From: Antedon mediterranea | Lineage: Eukaryota > Echinodermata > Crinoidea > Comatulida > Antedonidae | Length of the DNA stretch: 64,000 bases | Assembly: GCF_964355755.1 (NCBI RefSeq) | Contig: NC_092671.1 | Span: 9,125,001 to 9,189,000, forward strand | Direction of reading: 5' to 3' | In this document: positions 46,300 through 57,129 of the stretch, piece after piece | How the letters are laid out: each line of letters opens with the position of its first letter | Numbering within the stretch: the first letter of the stretch is position 1 | The notes under the pieces: model-generated | What the model saw: the letters and a program-made list of their open reading frames with translations, nothing else | What the model was told of the DNA's origin: nothing | The model's database searches: none | Made by a program: the position numbers and the translations under genes

Positions 46300-47443
46300 A
46301 AAGTAGAAATAAGGAAACCTTTCTTGGCTATCCTTGTGACCAATGTCTGTTCCTTTGCGCAAATGTTTCTATTTAAGATTTATTTTGATGTTAATGTTAC
46401 TTCAAATTATACAACTGTCAAACAATTCTATTCCACTTTTACCGATGTAGCATATAAAGCGTGCATACCAAAAGCACAAGATAAATGGGAAACCAAACTT
46501 CAAAATTGTTTTATTGACTGGAATCTATGTTGGAAAAACAAAGTTTAGAATATGTTGCACATAAAAAGAGTGGCTTTCTTTAATTTTAAGTTGCTACATA
46601 AAATTTTATCAACTAAGTGTAAGCTAAAATTATGGAATTTGTCAAACAGTAATTATTGTGAATATTGTAATGAGGAGGTTGAAAATGAAAAGCATATGTT
46701 ATTTAAATGCAAAGAAGTAAAACATTGCTGGGTAAAATGTTGCGCTATGCTGAAAACATGTTTTGCATTTACTCAGGAAGTTACATGGGAATTAATTGTA
46801 CTTGGAAAATATGATGTCAAAATTAATGAAATATTTTCCATTTTAACTTTCTGTGTTTATAAAAGTAAAGTCAAACATAGACTAGGACTTGTTAAAAAAT
46901 GTCCATGGTTAATGTTCACTGCGGAGTTAGAAGGTATAATCAATTGTGAGTTTTTAATAAATAAAGAAAAGGCAAACAAAATGCAGTCAGATATGGACCG
47001 TAACAATTTAGCAAGGTATAAAATTAACATTTATAAAATTGATATTTAGGTAAAGTAAAATATAACTTTTTTTGATTGCCATAAAGAGATAAAAAGAGTT
47101 ATAAAATAAAGAATTCTGTGGTAAATTATACGTACATTGTTAAGGATTGAAAAACGAGTGTATAACATAGAGGAAAGTATTTTTTTTTCTTCTTTCCTTA
47201 TACTATTATTATAAAATGCAATTGTAGGAGTGAGATATCAGATGTACTGATTATTTAATGTCAGTTATATTGTATTGTATCATTACATTACTCATGTGCA
47301 ATGCATTGTAAACGAACATTTTATTGATGAAGAAATAAAAGTGGGTCGATCCTACATAAGACAAAAAAAAAGTTTTATTTTGATATTGATGTACTGTGTT
47401 TGAATTGACCTTGATTACTTAATAAAGAAACTCAAACTCAAAT
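46300..47443 (+). mobile_element. Tx1/L1-like LINE 3' fragment with zf-RVT knuckle
   Basis: Two frames (to 46548 and 46552-47049) read the C-terminal part of a non-LTR retrotransposon polyprotein. CEYCNEEVENEKHMLFKC (about 46657-46710) is the CxxC...H....C knuckle found after the reverse transcriptase of Tx1/L1-like elements. Upstream VAYKACIPKAQDKWE and KRVAFFNFKLLHKIL fit the same region. A stop separates the frames. The 3' end has AATAAAG and ACTCAAACTCAAA at about 47420-47443. It is 5'-truncated and inactive. Confidence 0.75.
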
Positions 47444-47725
47444 AGATTTTGTTTTAATCATTCAAAACTCTTTTCACAATATTTTCCTAACAATTCTAAG
47501 AACTGTATCTAGATTTCTAATGTATCGACTAGTACCATAATTACATAACTCTTTTGACCATGGGATACTGTAATTTTCCTGTAAGGAAATATTGTCATGG
47601 AAAGACAACACCGGGTACTGGTTCGATCCACGCTGAGCTCGGATTTTACAGAAAATGTTTTTGTGGTGCTTTTCCATCATCCTTAATAATATAAGGAATT
47701 ATGTTATGGTTGTTTGAGTATCACA
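47444..47725. other. 3' flank of SLC17-like copy C with B-box remnant
   Basis: GGTTCGATCC followed by TCGGATTTTACAGAAAATG near 47618-47655 matches the 3' flank of copy B near 39468. No gene is seen. Confidence 0.45.
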
Positions 47726-50700
47726 TCAGTCAATGGTTGTCTCCACATCAGTCACTTCTGTCTTTAACAAAGAAGTAGTTTCAGTTGAATTATCGGCAGG
47801 TTTCGCCCATTCTTGTATCTCAGCACTACCGAAGACCAAAAAATGAAGCAGTCCTACTGTCTGTACGCCGGCTGCAATCCAAAATACGCTTCGCCATTGG
47901 ATCATCGTGTTCTGAAAAAATAGTACATTTAATCCAGTCAAATCTGTAAAGACTGAGAAGGACATGTTCTTGAAATAACGTGGGACCAAGGGCATTGAAT
48001 TTCAAAAGTGTTCAATTCAATATTACTGTACTTTGTTATGGTTAATCTTGTTTCTTCTCGCAAATCTAGCTCATATACTTACATCTATTTCTGTTAATGC
48101 TCCAACCACTGCTGGGCTAATAAACCCAGTAACACCAGAAAACGTAAATGCAATGCCGATTACTAAAGTTGAATGATTGGGCGCAATATCCAAACCATTT
48201 GCACAAAATATGGTGATACAAATTCCATACAATCCAAATGCAATAATCATAAGTATTACTGCAGTCCAAACATAAGAAATGTATCCAATCAGAATGAGAA
48301 GAATTGATTGTATGCCAAGAACTGCAGGAATAAAAAAGGTTTATGTTAAAATTACCTACGCCTAGTTTACTGTTTAATTACATTTATGATGGTCATGGAA
48401 ATGGAATCTGGTGGTAATAATAATAATAATAATAATACCACATTTATATAGCGCCCTTTTCATGAGTAATCATGCTCAAAGGCGCTTTACAAGCATTATT
48501 ACCCCAGTATTTTTTGGGATCAAACACGTATGGAAACATACTCCCATAATGCAGCCGGTAACCAGCGCAAAGTTGTGTCTAGATCTAACTGGGTACCCAT
48601 TTATACACCTGGGTGGAGAGAGGCAACGTAAGTAAAGTATCTTGCCTACGGATACAAGCAATGCGGCGAGAGTTGGATTCGAACCTAGGTCTGACGATCG
48701 GTAGTCCAACGTCCAACACACACAATAGAAGTCTCTATAAACAGCAGGTCCAATGTACACCTAGGTATCACCAGAAATATATGGCATGATCTTGGCGCGC
48801 ACAAGAAACAGTATGTCTGTTGCTTCAATCAATATAGGTATAGGCCTAACGTGTTCAGCTTAACAAATTACCTAATATATTTTTACTAGCCACCACAAAA
48901 TAATGCGGTCAAAATGAATACTTACAACCACAAGCAAAGAGTTTTCTTAAATGTGTTTTGCTGATTTCAGTGTTATTAGATAATTTGTCCGCAAGAATTC
49001 CTCCAAAAATAGTTGTAAGAAAAAAGGCAATCTGGGCAATACATAACAAGTAACCGCTCTACATATTAAAAAAAAAGAAGTGTATTTATAATATGTAATT
49101 TATAATAATGTTAATTTAGACCTCACTGGTTTAGGCGAGGAGAGAAATGTTATATCAGGGAAGAGTGACTTTCCACTTTTACTGGTTTATACTATTTTAA
49201 AGAAGATTCGCAATATAGCCCAGGGACTGAACAGACTTACCATTTCAACATCAAACTGTAATATTGTTTCAAAAAAGATAGGAATATCTGAGGTTAGTAG
49301 ATACACACCGAAATCAAGTCCAATACAATAGATACATATTGCCCAAACTGGTGCCGACATAGCTAGCTCCTTCCAATTTACTATGTGATCCTTTAAGAAA
49401 ACGTAAAAACTAATTTCATTTAGTTAAAACTGTTTTGAGTGAGAATACTAATAGGATTGTTGTTCAGATGAGTAGTCAAAGTCTGTGTTTATATTCTTTA
49501 GACAATTGGAGATCTTGTCCACAGCTCTGACTATAGAAGGGTTAACACCGCATTATTTTGGATGATCTGGACGTATCCAGAATTTTGAAATACTGGAGGT
49601 GAGCAGCTTAAAAAATGTAAATGAGTTGGAGCTAATCCAATTTGTAGTTTAGTTTTCTTTCCGACATTTAGATGAAGGGAAGATACTATGAATACTATGA
49701 AGTATACAGCCTTACATGACTAAATGTACATTTTTATTTCACCTTTATGTTTTGTATTTCTATTGATTGAGATGTTGTTATCGATTCTTTCTCAAATTCA
49801 GATATCCATCGATTATTGGTTACGTCACTAGATCCCACAATGCACCAACATAAACACCAGATGATTTCAGCAATACCTGAAAGTAAAATCTATTTTTGTT
49901 TTAATATATTGTAGATAGAAACACGTGTGTATGGTTATACAAGTTTCTTTTATTGGTAGGAAAATATACTGAAAAATAGAGTTTATTAATAAAATTCATC
50001 TGTTGAAATAGGTTACCAAATATATAAAATGTAGATGACCACCCTGCTAGAATCGTCGATGTTATAAGAAATGGAGATACGTAGCTAGATGCAATTGCCC
50101 CTATACTGTAGCCTACAAAACATAAGGAAAAACAAAACTGTTAAGAAAACTCACTACTTATAAATACTTAGATCAATACTCAAATCGATAAGTGAAAATA
50201 AAAATAGCAGATAAGTAATAAGTACTATATTCGTCTCTGTCTCGATCCAAAGGAGAAAGGAATTGCCTATCTTGTATTACATGAAAATAAGTGGAAATGT
50301 TCCACCAGGTATCCGTAGACCTAAATGTGTCCTCGTCCTATCGCGTCTAGTACCCCTCTCACAATTATTTGTATATATACAAATGTTATGTTAAAGTTTT
50401 AGAAATGCCATGTGTTAAAATTGCTCACCAGAAACTGTAATTGACACAAATGTGCTACGTTCACTTAATTTCGACCATTTTCCAATGATATCAATTATTG
50501 CAACATATACTACGCCCTGTTCACCGACAGAGAAACAATGATTCATTATGATTAAATAAATTAAGACATTGTGTAGCCGATATTATTAACTTTCCTTCAT
50601 AGTCCGGTGGCAGGAGGGGGAATCACCATCCGAAAGGGGACAAATTGCTATCCAACTTTTCTAGACCAGAATTTTCCGTAGATTATGAATCTGGAAGGTA

Positions 50701-53700
50701 ATCGATCGGGATAGGAGGCTTTTTCGAGATAAAAGGGGGTCAAAATTCAAAATTGACCAATTACAACAATGTATTATGTATATGTATTATAACAAATTTA
50801 TTGAACCACAATTTGATCTTTTATTACATTTTTATGAATATAGGTGTCTATTTAATTACCTTATAAAAAAAATCCTTTTAGATTAAGGGTCAAATATCAA
50901 TATTGACCAATCAGAGAACAGGCCTATATAACCAAATAAAAACTAATATTTAACAAAAATTTGATGTTTTCTCATCTGTTAATCAATCATACGCAAGATC
51001 TAATACATCATTTCATCAGTTGACATAAGGTCAATTTCATCAGTTGACATAAGCTCAAAGGTCAACATTTTAATATAGACTAGTCCAGATTTGATAAAAA
51101 TGAAATGCTGTAGGCATTTCGTGTTAAAAGTGAATAAACATGGGTTTTAGCGTAATTTTGGGGTGCTGAATTCAAATCTGCTGTTTACCCGGCCCAATTT
51201 TTAGATCTTCACCCCTAAAATGTGAAAAACAAAATGGCCGCCATTTCAAACTTATTTTGGCTTATAACTATGCGTATACGGTATTAGTTACCAAATAAAT
51301 GCAAATTTTTCCAACCTATGATATCGATCATATTATTTGATCAGTAAAGTTGTTATTTCATTATAATTTTGATTGTAATTATAACACTGTAATTAATCAA
51401 ATCAGACTTCAATCAGGATAGAAAGCGTTTTTGAGATATAAGGGGTCAAAGTTTAAAATTGACCAATTATAACAATTTATTATATATATCTGGATCTGGT
51501 AGCTACTGTGCAAACGCCATCATATAGGCTATCTCGTACAGGTAGTATATGTATTATAACCAATCTATTGAAGTTTAATTTGGTCTTTTAATACATTTTA
51601 TAAAACAAATACTTTGCAATTAAAGGTCAAATGTCAATATTGACTAATCACAAAATTTGCCTATAAAACCAAATAAAAACTTTTGAGACGAAATGTTATG
51701 TTTTATCATTCACATCAATCAATCATACACGATCAAAAAAGCACATTTATTATTACAACAGTAGGTCAAAGGTCAACATTTTGACAAGTGATATACTAAT
51801 TAATGCAAACTTATTCAAACTATGAGATCGATGGTCATAAATGTAAACACGTTATTTGATCAGTTATGGTATTTTTGATATTTTTTCTAGTTCACATTAT
51901 TTTTAATGTATTAATACTGTAAAATAAATAATAACATTAATGTTATGACTGTTAAAATGTTATGATGTTAAAATGTTACACTGACCTTTAATAATTTGCC
52001 ACTACACAGTATATATAATATTCGTTTTTGGACAATAAATTACTATTTATCAGAATCAGAGAGAATATCAATTCATCTACATGATAGGGCATAGGCAGAT
52101 CTAGTTGGCCCAGACCACCCCATCACCCACCTTTAATTTCGACAATGCAAAAGTAGGTTAAATTCACCAATTCAATTCACAATTTCTAGGACTCCATTCA
52201 CTGATCCCCATCTATTTCTATTCAATAATCTTGGATTCGTCACTATGTGTTTGTCTTTTCATTGTCAAGTTCTGCAAATACTGTATGTTTCAAATGTTTC
52301 AATGATTACCTTTCATTGGAGACCCCCAGGATTTCTTTCCCTTTTAAGAGAATAATAATAATATTAAGAGAATATTGCCTGTTTCCTTAGTTGACGACAC
52401 ATTTATTAAGATTTATAATGTGGTCAATAATGCTTTCGATTTTTACTTTTTTGGCTAATAAAAACTGGAATGCACAACTCACTACACATATGTCTACGGA
52501 CAATTTTTATATGAGTCTCGGTATGGTTGCTAGCCACAGATAGTTTTCCTGTGCATAGTGTAGTGCAAATGAAAACCTGTTTTTAATAAGGTCTTTCCCA
52601 AGTTTGCATATATACTGTTCAAAGTTAGCAGTATGATGCCAGGAGGAAATAGCGCATCTGATTCTCTTCTTTATGCGTCTATCTAACGAACGTAAGATAT
52701 TTTCCTTTCAATTTAAGCTTATTCATAATAAAAACATTACATAGTATTTGAAAACAATAGACTATAAGATAAAATGAATGGGACATCAAAAGAGGGTCGG
52801 AGACTATTAGAACCAAGTAAATGTCAACTAATATTAAACAAGGCCAACAGCCATAAGTCGCGTGCTCTCAGAAAAAAATGAACTTTCAAAAAGTAATGTA
52901 CATCAAAACAGTTCAAAAAATACAGAAAAGCGATAAAACGCATAGTGATACCGGACCGACAGACAGACCGACAGACCGACCGACATAGTGAACTATTGAG
53001 TCGCGTCCACGCGACTAAAAAGCAATGCTTGGAATGATTGTGTTCACTGTAAATGATTATGTATCTTCCTTTTTTCGAAAGAGAAATCAGAAGTCAATCC
53101 TGGTGGTCAAATCCTGGAGGTCACATATAGAGATAATTAAAACTGTTTTGAAGAACTAGACCAAAATCTTCACAGAATAGAGTCTGGAAGTTGTGAAACC
53201 TGTGCGTTTAAAGAAAAAGTCAGAGTTAATCATCTCTTTTAGGATCATTTTAATGATTGATAGCAATGAAAGAATATGCCCGGCTAGTGTTTGGATAGTC
53301 CAAAGATTTGTTAGACGCTTTATCCACCAAAGTTCTAAACATAAAGAAGCAGAACAAATCAGATAGTTTATTGCCTCAAAATGAATATTGCAGGCCTGCA
53401 ACCATTTTCTAACCAATCTTTGCAAAATGAACTTTTAAAAGTTGTGCTTTAACCATTTATTTTAGTCAAGGTCAGCGCAACATTTTAAGTTTGATTTGAT
53501 TAATTACAGTATTATAATTATATTGATTACATAATGAAATAACATAACTTTACTGATCAAATAATTTGATTACTTGTAAAACCATCGATATCATAGTTTG
53601 GACAACTTTGCATTTATTTTGACCTTATGTCAACTGATGAAATGATGTATTCGCTCTTTTACATTGCGTATGAATGATTAACAAGATGAAAAACATCAAA

Positions 53701-54845
53701 TGTTTGTTAAATATTAGTTTTTATTTGGTTTTGTAGGTACGTTCTATGATTGGTAAATACTGACATTTGACCCTTAATCAAAAGGATTTATTTTCATAAG
53801 GTGATTGAATAGACACCTATAATCATAAAAATGTAATAAAATACCAAATTGGTATTCCTGCCACCGGACTATCAATTATACATCCTGTGAACAGTTATAC
53901 CTTTCAAAACAGAATAATGAGTGAAACATGTACCGTATACCTGTCCAAATCCATCGATTATTCTACTACTTATCAAAAGGCCAATTCCACATCTTGCAGC
54001 AAATGGCGACAACAGTGTTATCAGAGAAGATATTGCCACGCCAGATAATATAACAGGGAAGCCGCCGTATTTACCAACTAGCCATCCGCCAACCATAGGT
54101 GTAACAAAGTACCCGTAGTAAAATGCCCCTAAGATGTCTTGTTGCGTTTTCATGTTCCAGTCAAATGAGTTCTTCTGAAATATATAATCAAATACACCAC
54201 TTGCTGATTAGGTATAGTTTATATTTATATAAAAATAACGCCTAGGCCGATCATGTTCCAAAAAAAATTAAGCAAACAAATCGACATTATGTCAGGACCG
54301 TGACTCGTTTAATAACTGACAACTAACTTTTTGTACGTGTGGCGTACCATAGATAGGATGACAATACTCCAGTTTGTGCGATTGATGTAGTTTAAAGTAT
54401 TTGCAGCACAGCACATAGCCACAATGACATATCGAATATAAAATCGAGGCGGCCGTAAATCTGAAAAAAACGATAACACACAAAATTTCAGTCTACCGTA
54501 CTTGCTAAGTTAGTACACATAAGGGTAAGGCCTAATGTCGATTTGAAATGTAGTTACAGTCACATAGGCATGTAGGCCACATATTTACTCAGTTCCTGTG
54601 TTATTGTTCCAGATAGGTTTTTAAAAATAAGTCTGGAATCACGTTAAACTCGATTAGGCCTATTAGCTACCAGGAAAGAATTATTACTTACCTGACCAAT
54701 CAATTAAAATATTGGCCTATTACGGCGGGTTAGTGATTACACTCAGTTAGCATAATTGTCACGGGTATGTATCATTACATAAAGAATAACATGGCTTACC
54801 TTTTTGTAAAATTGGTTCTGCTTCCTCTTTGTGTTTTTGTGTCAT
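47726..54845 (-). CDS. SLC17 (sialin/phosphate cotransporter)-like MFS transporter, copy C
   Basis: Ten exons: 54845-54800, 54460-54348, 54174-53941, 50516-50429, 50112-50017, 49876-49743, 49390-49241, 49058-48926, 48321-48083, 47911-47726. They give 472 aa, with the same phases as copies A and B. Motifs: INRTNWSIVIL in TM1, FDWNMKTQQDILGAFYYGY, RIIDGFGQ in TM4, WSKLSERSTF, SDIPIFFETILQFDVEMSG, FGGILADKL, GLDIAPNHSTLVIG, GFISPAVVGAL. TM4 has Asp and Gln in place of sialin's coupling glutamates, as in A and B. Exon 2 has one extra codon. The C-terminal tail ends in an acidic stretch unlike A and B. Intron 3 is 3.4 kb because it carries an inverted-repeat element. Membrane anion-type transporter; substrate unknown. 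Confidence 0.9.
48413..48760 (-). mobile_element. tRNA-derived SINE, family S3, (TAA)n-tailed
   Basis: On the minus strand it runs from a tRNA-like head with B box GGTTCGAATCC, through TGCTTGTATCCGTAGGCAAG, ACGTTGCCTCTCTCCACCC and GGTGTATAAATGGGTACC, to GGGCGCTATATAAATGTGG and an (ATT)n tail at 48414-48436. It lies in intron 9-side sequence of copy C (between exons 9 and 8). Confidence 0.8.
50599..53872. mobile_element. 3.3-kb terminal-inverted-repeat element in intron 3 of copy C
   Basis: The tips ATAGTCCGGTGGCAGGA (50599) and TCCTGCCACCGGACTAT (to 53872) are exact inverses. Inside, about 50800-51400 is matched in reverse by about 53470-53850 (for example AACTGATGAAATGATG and GGTCAAATATC..ATTGACC words). 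A second, direct copy of the left block lies at about 51413-51900. A family H repeat (52838-53017) is nested inside. No transposase is readable; an open frame on the minus strand at 53156-53425 has no family I recognise. It is probably a non-autonomous element. Confidence 0.7.
52838..53017 (-). mobile_element. Repeat family H, copy 3
   Basis: It opens with AAGGCCAACAGCCATAAGTC, carries CATAGTGATACCGGACCGAC, the CAGAC/CGACC array and CATAGTGAACTAT, and ends with the hairpin AGTCGCGTCCACGCGACT. It is longer than copy 4 by about 50 bp in the AAAAGCGATAAAACG part. Confidence 0.75.
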
Positions 54846-55600
54846 ATTATTACCGGTAGCTTCCCAAATTTGTATGGTTTTATTTGAGTCTCCCTGTAGT
54901 CAAGCAACCAGCCATATATGAAGAATGAGACTTTCGAAGTCTTATATACGGTTGTACATATGGTAATACCATATACTAATTAGACTGGAATAACTCACTG
55001 CGAGACATTGCGATGATTCGTATTGTTAAAAATGCCGAATACTTTAATTCGAATCGCTTTTTTTCTAAACTAATGCATGCCCTGATTCTGACTTTTATGG
55101 ATATCCTAGCTATGAATTCTGAATAATAATCACAAGGCCGAGGGGTTAAGCCTTTGATTGTTTCATTTTGAAAAGGTGAGTTTATGTGAAACTGGTCTGA
55201 GAGGCCAATAGTTTAATACCACTATTAATACCACTTTCTATTTTGTAGAATTGTCGCACAACCCAATTTGACAGCTAATACGAAAGATAATTTTTTATGA
55301 TAGTTGCAATGCATAAATAACTCTGTAATAATAGACCAACTAACTAAAGAATTTAATACATTTTTTTTGTATAAAGTTAATTGAAATATGGTAAAATAAA
55401 TAAATATACTATCTATCGCATTGACGATGATGAACATTTCTCGCTGCCACCACCAATATATATTATTATGCCTATACCAGCACTTTCAAAATGCAACCTG
55501 GCCGCCTTATACAGATCTAGATACAAAGTAACAGACCTGTTATTAGAAACAAATTAACGTCATTTTTATATTATATAAGTGTGGATAGGAGTCATTGATT
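54846..55600. other. Intergenic upstream of SLC17-like copy C, nothing recognised
   Basis: AT-rich sequence that should hold the copy C promoter. No exon or repeat is supported. Confidence 0.3.
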
Positions 55601-55603
55601 TCA

Positions 55604-55680
55604 GAATGGAGCTATAATTTATAGCTCCATGTTGTAAGCTCCATAATTCGTTGGTTTACTTCTTTATGGAGCTATAACAT
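55604..55680. repeat. Palindrome ATGGAGCTATAA and a nearby half copy
   Basis: Positions 55605-55629 form a 25-bp palindrome with 12-bp arms (ATGGAGCTATAA and its complement). A further TATGGAGCTATAAC lies at about 55664. The rest up to 56150 holds no recognised feature. Confidence 0.7.
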
Positions 55681-56154
55681 TAACAATTAGAGAGTCCACA
55701 TCCCTGTTGCTGTTGAGGATTCCTCATCTAGACAAGATTGGACAGTTTTTTCCAAGCAAACTCCAAGTTTATCACCAATTTGATTTGACACTCCATGGTC
55801 CATGTGGCATTCTTTGTTATTATCGTTTTCGTGGCTACCAAGGTTGTTCCCAGTGTGTAGGCTATAGCGAGTTTGTAGCCTATAAATTTACGTGCTTTTC
55901 TTTATTCCACCCGTAGTTATGTATGTTATAATTAAGTATCATATTTTGCCCATAATGTCTGTTATCTATTCATAATAGTTTACTAGGAAATTATAATTCT
56001 TGTAATGAAATTGTCATCGGAGTTATTACCAACATAAGAAATAATATTCATTTTGATCACTGATATTCATTCCTTCTAATTTTTGTCATTGTTAATTGTA
56101 GATTATAGCCCCTATTTATACATATCATGTGTTGTTTATAAAACATTATGAACT

Positions 56155-56200
56155 AGAGGGTACTCCCGAGAGTACAAACCTCCGCCTACTGTAAAATTCC
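56155..56200. repeat. ACCTCCGCC repeat end, possible partner at 59770-59915
   Basis: GAGGGTACTCCCGAGAGTAC followed by AAACCTCCGCC faces GTGAAAATATAACTTCCTTG and GGCGGAGGTAAT at 59880-59912. The nine-base inverse ends suggest one repeat split by the LINE and other insertions between them. Confidence 0.4.
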
Positions 56201-56323
56201 CCTACATAAAATGTTCCCGGAAAATATATATATATTTTTTACATTTTTTTTTATTATAGGCTAACTGCACACTACAAAGTTGTGGATGAGAGTTTGGTGT
56301 AATCATGGAGAAATCATTTAGGA

Positions 56324-56400
56324 TTCTCCATGGTGTAATGGTTATGTATCCTGCCTCTCACAGTTGAGTTCGCTGATTCAAGTCCCGCTGAGGGTTTTTT
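56324..56400 (+). repeat. tRNA-like pol III unit with T-run
   Basis: TGGTGTAATGG (A-box-like) and GATTCAAGTCC (B box) are about 35 bp apart and a T6 run follows at 56395. The 7-bp acceptor stem is largely unpaired, so a functional tRNA is unlikely; a tRNA-Glu-like SINE head or tRNA relic is the better call. Confidence 0.45.
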
Positions 56401-56766
56401 AAAATTATTATTCTTTTATTTCTTTTTTTTTTGTAGACCTTGTTCTTTGACCCTTTAAAATTTAACCACAATTATATGATAAGTCATTGATCATGGCTAA
56501 GAATCGGATACAAACTGTGGTCATAAGCAGTAAAATAGTTATTTGTTAGTTGTAACCTTGACCTATGTACAAAGTCGATGTCCGCTAAAGAATACAATGT
56601 TTTACAAAAGGGAAATAAAAATTTAATTTGGATGTGTGATGGATGTGTGGAAGCACAGATGGGCCTGGGTAGGCCTAGCCCTAGCAAAGAATCTTTGGCA
56701 ACTGGACTGGACTATCAATAATGCTCAAATTGGATAGCTTGGCTTCTGCAGTTGATATTATTAATA

Positions 56767-56891
56767 AACAAGGCCAACAGCCATAAGTCGCGTGCTAAAA
56801 TGCATAGTGATACCGGACCGACAGACCGACAGACCGACCGACAGACCAACCGACCGACATAGTGAACTATAGAGTCGCGTCCACGCGACTA
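56767..56891 (-). mobile_element. Repeat family H, copy 4 (complete, about 125 bp)
   Basis: AAGGCCAACAGCCATAAGTC, GCATAGTGATACCGGACCGA, an ACCGACAG-type array, CATAGTGAACTATAGAG, and the hairpin AGTCGCGTCCACGCGACT are all present in order. It is the shortest complete copy. Confidence 0.75.
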
Positions 56892-56923
56892 AAAACAAGG
56901 AACAACTTCAACTCCAGTTAATA

Positions 56924-57127
56924 ATGGCTCTCCAATCACTCCTTCTCATAAACACAGCAAATGGAGATGATAGAAACGCTTGCTTCTGCAACAGCATAAT
57001 TCAAGTTCAACGAAGAACTTACTCAATTAGAAACCATATTGTGCAAGCTATGACTAGTCATTCTCTCAAATGTGAATTGAAAGATATTTTTCTTGCTCAA
57101 GGAACTTCAGAAATAAAAAGATACTAA
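56924..57127 (+). pseudogene. Fragment with ubiquitin-protease-like Cys box (uncertain)
   Basis: A 67-aa frame contains NACFCNSIIQV, resembling the catalytic Cys box of C19 ubiquitin proteases (N-x-C-F-x-N-S-x-x-Q), followed by a helix-like RNHIVQAM. It is short and stands alone between a family H repeat and a LINE, so it is more likely a mobile-element or pseudogene fragment than a gene. Confidence 0.3.
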
Positions 57128-57129
57128 GA

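Noticed and set aside
53156-53425. 89-aa minus-strand frame inside the inverted-repeat element
   Set aside because: No family recognised, no support beyond length; mentioned only within the element.
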